The notes: generated from the sequence alone by a model not told the origin. A stretch of 64,000 nucleotides of DNA from Amycolatopsis sp. QT-25 (GCF_029369745.1 NZ_CP120210.1:744001-808000), one strand, 5' to 3'; shown: positions 42,541 to 51,381, numbered from the stretch's first letter. Numbers and translations are program-made.

Positions 42541-42898
42541 GCGGCGCCCCACCCTGGTCGTTCCACCGGTTTCGCTCGCCGGTTTGTGACGCATGATGGC
42601 ACGCCTCACATACCGACGAGTAACCGGAAGAAGGGATGCGGGCTCGGGTCACCACTGCGGTGCCGCGAAGACCAAAGGATCCTCACCACGCTTGTCGCGG
42701 CTTTGACGTTCACGATCACCGTCCCTGGCACGACCGACATCGTGGTGCAGGACCGCTGCGGCGCGGACGTTGCCGGGCAGCTGAGCCTGGCGATCGATCC
42801 GAACGTGACGAGCCTGATCCTCCAGGCGCTCGACCCGGAAGGCGCTCCCGCGCCGAAGTGCGTGCCGTTCTTAGCGCCACTGTCACACGCTGTAGGTC
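42541..42898. other. Stretch with one coding-like but start-less frame
   Basis: About 358 bp. A plus-strand frame (roughly 42680-42900) reads like a secreted protein: a hydrophobic ILTTLVAALTFTITVPG, then DIVVQDRCGADVAG and LILQALDPEG, with two Cys. It lacks a clear start codon or ribosome site, and its end runs into the antisense of the methyltransferase gene. Possibly a decayed or frameshifted gene. Confidence 0.35.
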
Positions 42899-43894
42899 TC
42901 AGGGCCGGGTCGCGTGCACCACGAACACCGACCGGGTCCGGTCCGGCGTTTCGACGTCGAGGCGTTTCACGGTCACCTCGGTGAAACCCGCTTCGGAGGC
43001 CAGTTCCGCCGCCTCGTCCTCGGTTTCCGGCAGCGTCAGATCGGTGGGGACGATGGCGGCGAACGCCTCCGACGGCCGGAACGCCGACGCGAGCGGCAGG
43101 CTGAAACCCACCCTGCCGCCCGGGCGCAGCGCCCGCAGCCAGTCGCGGAGCGCGGCCGCGCCGAGGAAGTGCAGCGAAGACGCGCACAGCACGGCGTCCG
43201 CGCCTTCGTCCTCCACCGGCGACGGAACCGCCGATGCGACCTGCCAGGTGATGAGCCCGCCGGGATCGTGCGTGGCCGCCTTCGACTCGGCCTGGGCGAT
43301 CATGCCCGGCGAGATGTCGATCGCGAGCACTTCACTCGGCTCCAGGCGCAGCGCGGCGAACGCGGCCACGCCCGTACCGGTCGCGACGTCGAGAACTCGC
43401 CCGGGCGCCACAAGGCCGAGGCCATCGACGAGCGCGTCGGCGACGAGGCCGTGAAAGCCGTCTTCGTCGTAGTGCGCGGCGATGCCGTCGAACAACCCGG
43501 CCGCGAGCTCCTCGCTCACGACGGCGACCTTGTCCGGGAGGCGGCGCCTGCCGGCGAAACCCAGGTCGACGCGGTGATACCAGCACAGTTCCGGGTCACC
43601 TTCGAGCCAGCACAGCAGGACGTCGACGCCGTCGAGTTCGGCGGGGAAGTCGATCAGGAGCGGAGCGAACCCCTTCAGCTCCGCGCCCGTCCGCTGGACG
43701 GTCGTCATCAGATCGTCCAACCTGGCCTGCGCGGCCTTCCACTCCGGCATCCCGCCGAGCGCGGTCTCCCGGCCGCCGGGACGCAGGGACGCGGCGAGTT
43801 CGGCCGCGTCGGCGCGAAGCCGGACCAGCTCGTCGAGCACGGGGCGTAGCCGGACGAGCTCGGCGCGGGCTTCGGGAACGGTGAACAGACCCAT
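42899..43894 (-). CDS. Fusion of DUF2203 domain with a SAM-dependent methyltransferase
   Basis: 331-aa protein. Residues 1-135 match DUF2203: FTVPEARAELVRLRPVL at the start, LKGFAPLLIDFPAELDG, then CWLEGDPELCWYHRVDLGFAGRR, the family's C-terminal signature. DUF2203 proteins normally end there. Here a class I methyltransferase follows (about 150-331), with VLDVATGTGVAAFAALRLE (motif I), VLAIDIS and VEDEGADAVLCASSLHFLG. Neither function is established; the fusion suggests they act together. ATG start with no obvious ribosome site. Confidence 0.87.
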   Translation of the reverse strand: MGLFTVPEARAELVRLRPVLDELVRLRADAAELAASLRPGGRETALGGMPEWKAAQARLDDLMTTVQRTGAELKGFAPLLIDFPAELDGVDVLLCWLEGDPELCWYHRVDLGFAGRRRLPDKVAVVSEELAAGLFDGIAAHYDEDGFHGLVADALVDGLGLVAPGRVLDVATGTGVAAFAALRLEPSEVLAIDISPGMIAQAESKAATHDPGGLITWQVASAVPSPVEDEGADAVLCASSLHFLGAAALRDWLRALRPGGRVGFSLPLASAFRPSEAFAAIVPTDLTLPETEDEAAELASEAGFTEVTVKRLDVETPDRTRSVFVVHATRP

Positions 43895-43915
43895 GCGCCG
43901 ATGGTCCCAGCCCGT

Positions 43916-44512
43916 TCAGCGGCGCCGCCGGGCGAGTCTCGACGCGAGGCCCGCGCCGATCAGGAGGAAGCCCGTCGCGAGCAGTCCGCCGATGAAGAGC
44001 CAGCTCGTGACGCCGTGGGTGACGTCGTTCCGCGGCAGGTACTTCACCAGCCGGAAGCCCCATTCCGGGACCGCGATGGTCGCCACGCCGGGCGCGACGC
44101 CCCAGACGAGACCGCCGAGGATCGGTCCGGTCGCCGACAATGCGCCGAGCAGCCCGACCGCCAACAGCAGGAGGCCGCCGCCTGCGAGCAGGCCGATGCT
44201 CAAGACGTCACGCTGGTTGCCGAGCGTCGCCTGGACGAGCATCTGCTGCCGCAGGCCGCCCCAGGACAACAGGCCGAGCGCGACCGGCGTCAGGATGAGA
44301 CCGCCCGCGCCGCTGAGGACGCGACGCACGCCTCTGCCCGCGCACGGGTCTTCGGCGCCCAGGTCGTCGTCGAAGGGCGGCTCGTACGGTTCGTACGACT
44401 CGACGTCCTCGTACGGCCTCCGCGGGTCTCGCGGGTTTCCGGGGTGCTCGTACTCGCCGTACTCCTGGTAGTCCTCGTCGTCGTACTCCGCGACGTACCG
44501 GTGCGATGACAT
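43916..44512 (-). CDS. Membrane protein with acidic/Tyr-rich N-terminus
   Basis: 198-aa protein. The first ~60 residues are hydrophilic, rich in Tyr, Glu, Asp and Pro, then four membrane helices follow (about 68-88, 103-125, 128-150, 165-187) and an Arg-rich end. It is a paralogue of the next upstream gene: both contain LxLTPVALGL, GPxxGGLxWGVxPG and a final LVGAGL/LIGAGLASRLARRR segment. Function unknown. ATG start with GGGAGG nine bases upstream. Confidence 0.8.
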   Translation of the reverse strand: MSSHRYVAEYDDEDYQEYGEYEHPGNPRDPRRPYEDVESYEPYEPPFDDDLGAEDPCAGRGVRRVLSGAGGLILTPVALGLLSWGGLRQQMLVQATLGNQRDVLSIGLLAGGGLLLLAVGLLGALSATGPILGGLVWGVAPGVATIAVPEWGFRLVKYLPRNDVTHGVTSWLFIGGLLATGFLLIGAGLASRLARRRR

Positions 44513-44581
44513 GGCGGGTCACCTCCCTTACCCGCACTACGGAGGTCAGCCCCCTTCGGTTCACTTCGATCTCCGCGGCGC

Positions 44582-44607
44582 GCGTTCAGCCCGCTAAACG
44601 CGATTCG
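44582..44607. repeat. Dispersed palindromic repeat, single copy
   Basis: GCGTTCAGCCCGCTAAACGC followed by GATTCG. It overlaps the last codons of the 44594-45106 gene. A decayed second copy may lie just before it (44546-44575). Confidence 0.8.
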
Positions 44608-45106
44608 AGCGGCGCCGCGCGAGGGTGCCGACCAAACCGGCCCCGACGAGCAGGAATCCACTCGCGAACAGGGCGCCCATCACGAGCCACGTCACCAAGC
44701 CCGTCCCGAGGCTCGCCCCGGTCATGTCGTAGGTGAGGCTCATGATGTCCTGCGGGCTCAGCAGGAACGTCAGCCCCGGCAGCACGCCCCACATCAATCC
44801 GCCCACTACGGGCCCGATCCCGGACAGCACCCCGAGGAGCGCGACGCCGAGCAGGAGCACACCGCCGAGGGCCAGCAAGAACAGGTCGAGCGGGTCTTCA
44901 CCGACGGACAGATACTGCGAGAAGCCGCGCTGCAGCTCTGAACCGCCGTAGATCACCAGGCCGAGAGCGACAGGTGTCAGCAGCACTCCGCCGAGCGCGC
45001 TGAGCACGCGCGGCACGGCCCGGCTCGCTTGCCTAGGCTGAGCGCCGTAAGGCTCCGGGGCCTGAGGCTGTTCGTACGAGGGCACGGCGTAGGGGTTGTT
45101 CGTCAT
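44594..45106 (-). CDS. Membrane protein, tandem paralogue of the 43916-44512 product
   Basis: 170-aa protein with a short Pro/Tyr-rich N-terminus and four membrane helices (about 35-55, 72-95, 98-120, 137-160). Shares the LLTPVALGL, GPVVGGLMWGVLPG and LVGAGLVGTLARRR blocks with its neighbour, so the two arose by tandem duplication. The frame runs back to 45259, but the ATG at 45106 with GAAAGGGCGG upstream gives the family start. The 3' end lies inside a dispersed palindromic repeat. Confidence 0.8.
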   Translation of the reverse strand: MTNNPYAVPSYEQPQAPEPYGAQPRQASRAVPRVLSALGGVLLTPVALGLVIYGGSELQRGFSQYLSVGEDPLDLFLLALGGVLLLGVALLGVLSGIGPVVGGLMWGVLPGLTFLLSPQDIMSLTYDMTGASLGTGLVTWLVMGALFASGFLLVGAGLVGTLARRRSNRV

Positions 45107-45344
45107 GGGACCGCCCTTTCCGGTGGGCCGGCGGAGGAGTGCTGTTCGATGATGTCGCGGCCCGCGCGGCTCCGTGACGGTCGGATGGCCGTCGCCCGAC
45201 CGGTGACGTCGGTCACAACGGCCTCGTGGAGACTTGATACCGCCCACTACCGGAACCATCCAGGACCGTTAAGCAGTACGCTTGTACCGCTACCGGAGAG
45301 ACTGAAGAAGAACGCGAAGATCCGCGGAAGGAGCACCGCTGCTC

Positions 45345-46568
45345 ATGGCCAAGATCAAGGTCCAGGGCACCGTCGTCGAGCTCGACGGCGATGAGATGAC
45401 CCGCATCATTTGGCAGTTCATCAAGGACAGGCTGATCCACCCGTACCTTGACGTGAACCTGGAGTACTACGACCTGGGTATCGAGGAGCGAGACCGCACC
45501 GACGACCAGGTCACCGTCGACTCGGCCAACGCGATCAAGAAGCACGGCGTCGGCGTCAAGTGCGCCACGATCACGCCGGACGAGGCGCGCGTCGAAGAGT
45601 TCGGCCTGAAGAAGATGTGGCTCTCGCCCAACGGCACGATCCGCAACATCCTCGGCGGCGTGATCTTCCGCGAGCCGATCGTCATCCAGAACATCCCGCG
45701 GCTGGTGCCCGGCTGGACCAAGCCGATCATCATCGGCCGTCACGCGCACGGTGACCAGTACAAGGCGACCAACTTCAAGGTCCCCGGCCCCGGCACGCTG
45801 ACCATCAGCTACACCCCGGACGACGGCTCCGAGCCGATGGAGTTCGAGGTCGCGAAGTTCCCCGAGGGCGGCGGCGTCGCCATGGGGATGTACAACTACC
45901 GCAAGTCCATCGAGGACTTCGCGCGCGCCTCGCTGCAGTACGGCCTCGACCGTGAGTACCCGGTCTACATGTCGACCAAGAACACCATCCTCAAGGCCTA
46001 CGACGGCATGTTCAAGGACGTGTTCGAGGAGATCTACCAGGCCGAGTTCAAGGCCGACTTCGACGCCAAGGGCATCTCCTACGAGCACCGCCTCATCGAC
46101 GACATGGTCGCCGCGGCGATGAAGTGGGAGGGCGGCTACGTCTGGGCCTGCAAGAACTACGACGGTGACGTCCAGTCCGACACCGTCGCGCAGGGCTTCG
46201 GGTCGCTGGGCCTGATGACGTCGGTGCTGCGCACCCCGGACGGCAAGACCGTCGAGGCCGAGGCCGCGCACGGCACCGTGACCCGGCACTACCGCCAGCA
46301 CCAGCAGGGCAAGCCGACCTCGACCAACCCGATCGCGTCCATCTACGCGTGGACCAGGGGCCTCGAGCACCGCGGCAAGCTGGACTCGAACCCGGAGCTG
46401 ATCGGGTTCGCGAACAAGCTGGAGCAGGTCGTCGTCGAGACCGTCGAGAGCGGCAAGATGACCAAGGACCTCGCGCTGCTGATCAGCAAGGACCAGGCAT
46501 TCCAGACCACCGAGGAGTTCCTCGCGACGCTGGACGCCAACCTGGCCGAGAAGATCGCCCAGGGCTGA
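45345..46568 (+). CDS. icd: NADP-dependent isocitrate dehydrogenase (homodimeric type)
   Basis: 407-aa TCA-cycle enzyme that oxidatively decarboxylates isocitrate to 2-oxoglutarate. The sequence is of the eukaryote-like dimeric class (as M. tuberculosis Icd1): it begins [20 protein letters not shown], with [12 protein letters not shown] in the substrate site, the catalytic region [11 protein letters not shown] and [10 protein letters not shown] in the NADP site. Full length. ATG start with AAGGAG somewhat upstream. Followed at once by a perfect hairpin terminator. Confidence 0.97.
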   Translation: MAKIKVQGTVVELDGDEMTRIIWQFIKDRLIHPYLDVNLEYYDLGIEERDRTDDQVTVDSANAIKKHGVGVKCATITPDEARVEEFGLKKMWLSPNGTIRNILGGVIFREPIVIQNIPRLVPGWTKPIIIGRHAHGDQYKATNFKVPGPGTLTISYTPDDGSEPMEFEVAKFPEGGGVAMGMYNYRKSIEDFARASLQYGLDREYPVYMSTKNTILKAYDGMFKDVFEEIYQAEFKADFDAKGISYEHRLIDDMVAAAMKWEGGYVWACKNYDGDVQSDTVAQGFGSLGLMTSVLRTPDGKTVEAEAAHGTVTRHYRQHQQGKPTSTNPIASIYAWTRGLEHRGKLDSNPELIGFANKLEQVVVETVESGKMTKDLALLISKDQAFQTTEEFLATLDANLAEKIAQG

Positions 46569-46577
46569 GTCTTTCGT

Positions 46578-46629
46578 CAAGTACGTGAAGGCCCCCTTCC
46601 CTCGCCGGAAGGGGGCCTTCACGTACTTG
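46578..46629. terminator. icd terminator, perfect 23-bp palindrome (family 2)
   Basis: Two 23-base arms pair without a mismatch around a six-base loop (ctcgcc); the arm contains AAGTACGTGAAGGCCCCC. Closely related hairpins occur at 61592 and 62706. No T-run, but the stem is very stable. Confidence 0.9.
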
Positions 46630-46763
46630 TGACGGTGGGTAGTACGCCCGCCGGCCCGTTGGCGCCTCCGGGTGGTTGGCAATTCTGGAGCTGGGCGGCC
46701 GCCCCGGCTTCTGCCACTCTGGACCGGACGGAAAACGATTCCCTTGTTCGAGGAGTGACCATC

Positions 46764-47069
46764 ATGGCCATCTCGAAACCGGTCCTGTTCGTCGGTGGCG
46801 GACTGGCGCTGCTCGTCGTCGTCGCCATCTCGGGACAGGACAGGGAGTCCAGCGCGTCGAGCCCGACCGGGTGCCAGGTGGTGGTGACGGCCGACGTGCT
46901 CAACGCGCGCGACGCCCCCGCTGGGCAGAAGATCGTCGGCAAGTACGTGAAGGACGCGAAGATCGACGCGCTGCCGGTGGTGGAGAACGGCTTCCGCAAG
47001 GTCGCCGAGGGCAAATGGGTCTCCGCCGAGTTCGTGACCCCGGTCCAAGGCGCCCAATGCGGCCCGTGA
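46764..47069 (+). CDS. Small membrane-anchored SH3-like protein
   Basis: 101-aa protein. One N-terminal membrane helix (about 5-24) leads to a short Ser-rich linker and a C-terminal bacterial SH3-like domain: CQVVVTADVLNARDAPAGQKIVG...NGFRKVAEGKWVSAEFV, with two Cys at the domain ends. Such domains bind wall peptides; here the role is inferred. The ATG at 46764 follows AGGAG; the frame extends further upstream through weaker starts. Confidence 0.78.
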   Translation: MAISKPVLFVGGGLALLVVVAISGQDRESSASSPTGCQVVVTADVLNARDAPAGQKIVGKYVKDAKIDALPVVENGFRKVAEGKWVSAEFVTPVQGAQCGP

Positions 47070-47080
47070 CCTGCGGCTTC

Positions 47081-47145
47081 GCGTTTAGCCCCCTAACCGC
47101 GATCTGCCCCCTGACCTGCGGGATCGCGGTCAGGCCGCTAAACGC
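47081..47145. repeat. Dispersed palindromic repeat, two copies in opposite orientation
   Basis: 47081-47106 is in the forward orientation (GCGTTTAGCCCCCTAACCGC) and 47122-47145 in the reverse. They lie between two convergent genes, and the second overlaps the last codons and stop of the metallo-hydrolase gene. Confidence 0.85.
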
Positions 47146-47858
47146 AAGTGGGCACCTTCCTCGGCCGCCAGCACCTCACCGCTGAACTCCTTCCGCGCTT
47201 CGGCGACCGAAACCTCGCGGTCGGAGCCTGGCCAGAAGTGGGTCAGCAGCAGCCCCTGGGCACCCGCGCGCTCGGCCCAGTACCCGGCCTCACCCGCCTT
47301 CGACACCAGGCGCGGCGTCTCGTCGGGCGAAGGGCCCTGCACCGTGGCGTCCGTGATGACCAGGTCGGCGTCGCGCGCCAGCTCCGCCAGGATCGGGCTC
47401 GGCCCGCTGTCCCCGGTGTAGGCGACGGTGAGGCCGGGCGCGGTCAGCCGGACGCCGTGGTTCGGGACATGTGCGGCAACAGGAACGTCGTCATCCGGAA
47501 CGGCCCGACCTCGCGCGGCGAGCCGAGGTCGTACACGTCGAAGATCGTCGTCGGATGCGGCCGCGGTTCCATCGCTTCGAGCCGCCGCACCGTGCCCGGC
47601 GTGCAGTGCAGCGGGATCCTCGGCTCGTCCGGCAGCCCGAAGGCGCGGGCACGTCCGAGCGCGCTCACGTCGGCGCAGTGATCCGGGTGTTCGTGTGTCA
47701 CCACCACCGCGTCGACCCGGCCGCCGGGACAGTGTGCGAACAGCCGTGACGCGGCGCCGTAACCGAGGTCGAGTACGACCTTGAAACCCTCGTGGACCAG
47801 GAGGAAGCCGGGCGCAGGCCCGCCCCGGTTCCGGCCAGGCGCCGCAGCTGCCCGGCAC
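47130..47858 (-). pseudogene. MBL-fold metallo-hydrolase disrupted by two compensating frameshifts
   Basis: A 242-aa frame is open end to end, but its middle third is nonsense. The true family sequence switches frame twice. The N-terminal VPGSCGAWPEPGRACA is in the main frame. Near 47812 an extra base moves the protein to another frame encoding FLLVHEGFKVVLDLG, the zinc motif VVTHEHPDHC and FRMTTFLLPH. Near 47472 a missing base returns to the main frame for VPNHGVRLTAPGLTVAYTGDSGP...LLLTHFWPG. As written, the HxHxDH site is lost. Either two real indels or two sequencing errors. Confidence 0.85.
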
Positions 47859-47925
47859 GGTCAGCTCACTCAGGCGGGCAGTCTCGCAGAACGCACGCCG
47901 TTCCGGTTCTGTCGGACCCTCCGGG

Positions 47926-47931
47926 TAGCGT
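47926..47931 (+). promoter_or_regulatory. -10 element of the xth gene, leaderless layout
   Basis: TAGCGT seven bases before the GTG at 47939, with no Shine-Dalgarno sequence. Confidence 0.55.
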
Positions 47932-47938
47932 GCGACGG

Positions 47939-48736
47939 GTGCTGACCGTCTCCACTGTGAATGTCAACGGCCTCCGTGCCGCCGCGAAGAAGGGCTTCGT
48001 CGAGTGGCTGGGCTCGACGAAGGCCGACGTCGTCGCCTGCCAGGAGGTCCGGGCCGAGCTCAAGGAGCTTCCGGCCGGTGCCGCCGCGCCCGAGGGCTGG
48101 CACGTGGTGCACGCGCCGTCGGCGCAGAAGGGGCGCAACGGCGTCATGCTCTTCAGCCGGGCCGAGCCGGAAGAGGTCCGCATCGGGTTCGGCGAGCCCG
48201 AATTCGAGGACAGCGGCCGGTACGCCGAGGTCCACCTGCCGAACGTCGTGGTCGCGAGTCTGTACCTGCCCAGCGGTGACGTCGGCACACCGCGTCAGGA
48301 CGAGAAGGAGCGCTTCATGGCGGCGTTCCTGCCGTACCTCGTCGACCTGCGCGCCAAAGCGGTGGCCGGGGGCCGCGAGGTCGTCGTCGTGGGCGACTGG
48401 AACATCGCCTACGACAAGATCGACCTGAAGAACTGGCGCGGCAACCAGAAGAGCTCGGGCTTCCTGCCGGAGGAGCGGGAGTGGCTCGGCCGCGTGTTCA
48501 CCGAGGCCGGGTACGTCGACGTGCAGCGCAAGCTCGATCCGGAAGGCCCCGGCCCGTACACCTGGTGGTCGTACCGGGGGAAGGCCTTCGACAACGACTC
48601 GGGCTGGCGCATCGACTGTCAGATCGCCACCCCCGGGCTGGCCGAGCGGTGTACTTCCGTCGTGGTCGAGCGCGCGGAGTCCTACGACCAGCGCTGGTCC
48701 GATCACGCGCCGGTGACGGCGACGTACAGGGACTGA
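47939..48736 (+). CDS. xthA: Exodeoxyribonuclease III / AP endonuclease
   Basis: 265-aa Mg-dependent enzyme that nicks abasic sites and trims 3' ends. The EEP-fold motifs are intact: VNVNGLRAA (Asn), CQEVRAEL (metal Glu), VVVGDWNIA (Asp, Asn), WRIDCQIATP and RWSDHAPV (Asp, His). Full length. The GTG at 47939 is chosen over the longer frame because the family begins with this strand and a TAGCGT -10 element lies just upstream. Confidence 0.95.
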   Translation: MLTVSTVNVNGLRAAAKKGFVEWLGSTKADVVACQEVRAELKELPAGAAAPEGWHVVHAPSAQKGRNGVMLFSRAEPEEVRIGFGEPEFEDSGRYAEVHLPNVVVASLYLPSGDVGTPRQDEKERFMAAFLPYLVDLRAKAVAGGREVVVVGDWNIAYDKIDLKNWRGNQKSSGFLPEEREWLGRVFTEAGYVDVQRKLDPEGPGPYTWWSYRGKAFDNDSGWRIDCQIATPGLAERCTSVVVERAESYDQRWSDHAPVTATYRD

Positions 48737-48822
48737 GCGGTCGGCCGGATGTTCGCTTCACGGCTGTTCGCCGTGACGTTCGGGATCCGGTCAGGCACGA
48801 TCGGACTCAGGAGGCGGCGGTC

Positions 48823-48984
48823 GTGCACGAGTCGATCGAATCGAAGAAGCGTGACATCGAGGGGCTTTGCCGAACACGCGCGGTGCGCCGCCTCGCTTCG
48901 TTCGGCTCTGATCCATGCAGCGGGACGCTCGCCCTCGTCTCCGGATGTCTTGAGGTCGGCGGAGCTGGTGGGCGAGTTCAGTGA
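48823..48984 (+). pseudogene. Remnant of a MNT-type minimal nucleotidyltransferase
   Basis: A GTG with GGAGG eight bases upstream opens a frame reading ESIESKKRDIEGLCRTRAVRRLASFGS, the helix-strand-GS start of the MNT/MntA nucleotidyltransferase family. The required DxD that should follow about 10-12 residues after GS is absent. A later family-like segment, LVGEFSEGEDFEGY, is found in a different frame near 48960-49005. So the gene is broken by at least one indel. The remaining ~210 bp to the next gene holds only a TAGCCT -10-like element near 49164. Confidence 0.55.
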
Positions 48985-49195
48985 GGGCGAGGACTTCGAG
49001 GGTTACCGGTCGAACGCCATGCCGCGTTCCGATCCATGGTCAAGCGACGGTTGACGATGCCTTGGTGTGGCAGGTACTTACCGAGAGAGTGCCTGGATTG
49101 ATCGGTGTGCAGCGGCGGTCGCGAGATGCGTAGGTCCGACCACGCGCCGGCGAAGTACTCCGGATAGCCTGCGCGCGGGAGATCCGGGGGTTGCG

Positions 49196-50104
49196 ATGGA
49201 AACGAACGAAGCCAGGCGTATCGAGGCGACGAACGCCGAGCGCTACGCCATGTCCGGCCAGTACGGGTGGGAGTTCAGCCCGGACGCGCCGAACCTCCTG
49301 GAGCGGTGGACGGTGCTGCCGTTCACCCAGCGCGGGGACAAGCGGATGGCGTTCGGCGCGCTGAGCGGCGCGTACCAAGGGCTGCGGTTCAGCGTCTTCG
49401 ACTACCACCGCCGCCCGACGGTCACGAGCGTCCACACGCGGTGGACCAACAAGAAGGTCAACGAACTCGACACGATCTCGATCGACACGGTCTGGGTGGT
49501 CACCCTGCCCGCGCCGATGCCGAACTTCCAGATCGTGTCGAGCATCGAGTCCGCCTGGGACGTCGAGCAGTATCCCGAGCCCGCCACGGCGGACCGGAAG
49601 TTCAACCGCTGGTACAAGCTGATCGACACCGACCCGAACGTCGCGGTCGGCGTGCTGACGCCGCAAGTGGCCGCCACGATGCGCTCGTCGAAGCTGCACA
49701 CCTGGTCGCTGGTGGGCGCGGAACTGGTCTACGTCGAGAATCCGACGTTCGGCCGGATCAAACCGGACGAGATCCTCGCGACGCTCGGTAAGCTCGCGCA
49801 GCTGGTGTCGCTGCTGCCGTTCCACCTCGGCGGTGGTCAGCCCGCCCCGCCACCGCCACCACAGCCGCAGTACCCGCAACAAGCCCAGTACCCGCAACAA
49901 CCCCAGCATCCGCAGCAGCCGTATCCGCCGCAGAATCCCGGTTATCCGCAGCAGTATCCACCCCCACCGCAGTACGGCCCGCCGCCGTATCCGCCGCAGC
50001 AGCCGGGATATCCGCCGCCCCAATATCCGCATCCCCAGTACCCGCCGGCGCAGTACCCGCATCCCGGGTATCCGCCGCCGGGTTACCCGCCGCGCGGTTA
50101 CTGA
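49196..50104 (+). CDS. Protein with Pro/Gln/Tyr-rich repetitive C-terminus
   Basis: 302-aa protein of unknown function. A globular N-terminal region (about 1-215) with strand-rich blocks such as MAFGALSGAYQGLRFSVFDY and IDTVWVVTLPAPMPNFQIVS, which recall DUF3137-like domains, though I cannot confirm this. The last ~85 residues are tandem PQYPQQ and YPPPQYP repeats, typical of disordered tails on actinobacterial cytoplasmic or membrane-associated proteins. The ATG at 49196 is preferred; the upstream extension to 49067 is low quality. Confidence 0.75.
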   Translation: METNEARRIEATNAERYAMSGQYGWEFSPDAPNLLERWTVLPFTQRGDKRMAFGALSGAYQGLRFSVFDYHRRPTVTSVHTRWTNKKVNELDTISIDTVWVVTLPAPMPNFQIVSSIESAWDVEQYPEPATADRKFNRWYKLIDTDPNVAVGVLTPQVAATMRSSKLHTWSLVGAELVYVENPTFGRIKPDEILATLGKLAQLVSLLPFHLGGGQPAPPPPPQPQYPQQAQYPQQPQHPQQPYPPQNPGYPQQYPPPPQYGPPPYPPQQPGYPPPQYPHPQYPPAQYPHPGYPPPGYPPRGY

Positions 50105-50145
50105 CGTGCCTTGGCGCTTTCCGTCCACACTGGACTTTCGACGAA

Positions 50146-50505
50146 GTGGTTGTCGAATCTTTCCTGACTGTCCAAGAAACCTGGGACGGTCGCTTCGTCG
50201 TGGCCCACCTTTCCAGTAGGCGGAACCCCGAGGACCGGCGCAGTTTCGGGGTCACGCTGACCGGGCGCGGATTCGAGGTCGCCGACGCCGCGATGACCGA
50301 GCACGCGGCGAATGTCGCGAAGCTCCTGTCGCCACTGGGCGAGGACCTGGGTGTCCTGGACGCCGCGCTGCGCCGCCTGCTGGTGTCCTCGATGAAACCC
50401 GAAGGGGCCCTCCACCGCGTCACATGCGGTGAAAGGCCCCTTCGGTTCCCTGGAGCGATCAGCAGTACAGGTTGTTCCCGGGAGCGACGCCGAGGATGCC
50501 GGTGA
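50146..50505 (+). pseudogene. C-terminal fragment of a MarR-family regulator
   Basis: The segment SSRRNPEDRRSFGVTLTGRGFEVADAA, then HAANVAKLLSPLGEDLGVLDAALRRLL, is the wing and C-terminal dimer helix of MarR proteins. The N-terminal dimer helix and recognition helix are absent, and at the 3' end the frame runs on through a hairpin into the chitinase gene without a normal stop. A truncated remnant. Confidence 0.65.
50396..50447. terminator. Chitinase terminator hairpin
   Basis: AACCCGAAGGGGCC pairs with GGCCCCTTCGGTT (one bulge), with a second stem CACCGC/GCGGTG inside. It is just downstream of the chitinase stop on the minus strand and within the MarR remnant. Confidence 0.75.
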
Positions 50506-51343
50506 ACTGCTGGTACTTGTTCACGCGGCTCTGCACCTGGGCCGGGTTGCCGCCGTTGCACTCGATGCTTCCGTTGATGCTGCGGATGGTCTCACCGAAA
50601 CCACGGCTGTTGACCATCGCGTCGTGCGGGGTCATCGTGCCGGGGCCGTTCTGGGTCATCCAGTACCAGATGCCGGTCTTCCAGGCGACCGCCGCGTCGT
50701 TCTGCACCAGCCACGGGTTGGTCAGCAGCGGCAGGCCCAGCGCGTCGCCGGCGGCCTTGTAGTTGAAGTTCCAGCTCAGCTGGATCGGGCCGCGGCCGTA
50801 GTACGCGGCGTTGCCCGCGGGGCAGCCGTACGACTGGCTCGTGTCGCAGTAGTGCGGGTAGTTGGCCTGGTTCTGTTCGACGATGTGGACGAGGCCGCCG
50901 GTTTCGTGGTTGACGTTCGCCAGGAAGGCGGCCGCTTCCTGCTTCTTCACCGTGTCGCTGCCCGTGCCGGCGAAGGCCGGGTACGCGCTGAGGGCGGTGA
51001 CGAGGCCCTTGTAGGTGTAGAAGGGGTTCCGGCTCGGGAACATCTGATTGAACTGGGCCTCGCTGACCACGAAGCCGGACGGATCCGGCGGGTTGGTCGT
51101 GCCGCCGCAGGCGCCCTGATCGGCCCAGACCTGCGTTTTACCAGGGGTTTCGTTCTGTGTCCACCACTTCGCGGACCAGTTGTGCCCGTTGTGGGAGGCG
51201 GTGTTGCCGCCCCGGTAGACCGAGCTCGCGTTCCACGGTGCCACACAGTCCGCGGCGGAGGCGGACTGGGCCGGGACGACCACGGCGACCGTGGTGGCGG
51301 CGAAGGTGGCGGCGACCGCCGCGAGAATACGTCGAAGAGACAT
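50459..51343 (-). CDS. Secreted GH19 chitinase with chitin-binding domain
   Basis: 294-aa exported enzyme. A signal peptide (about 1-30, cleaved after QSASA) is followed by a CBM5/12-type chitin-binding domain (about 31-75, with WNASSVYRGG and WSAKWWTQNETPG), a short Pro linker and a GH19 catalytic domain (about 85-294). Catalytic Glu lies in NHETGG; YYGRGPIQLSWNFNY is the family substrate-cleft motif. Hydrolyses chitin with inversion. ATG with AAGGAG eight bases upstream. Two DasR-like operators precede it. Confidence 0.95.
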   Translation of the reverse strand: MSLRRILAAVAATFAATTVAVVVPAQSASAADCVAPWNASSVYRGGNTASHNGHNWSAKWWTQNETPGKTQVWADQGACGGTTNPPDPSGFVVSEAQFNQMFPSRNPFYTYKGLVTALSAYPAFAGTGSDTVKKQEAAAFLANVNHETGGLVHIVEQNQANYPHYCDTSQSYGCPAGNAAYYGRGPIQLSWNFNYKAAGDALGLPLLTNPWLVQNDAAVAWKTGIWYWMTQNGPGTMTPHDAMVNSRGFGETIRSINGSIECNGGNPAQVQSRVNKYQQFTGILGVAPGNNLYC

Positions 51344-51381
51344 CGGTGGCTCCTTCGTACGAGGGGAGCATGCAGGGAGAT

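Noticed and set aside
42606..43187. 193-codon minus-strand ORF overlapping the methyltransferase end
   Set aside because: Different frame from the methyltransferase; no domain, and it overlaps the real gene over most of its length.
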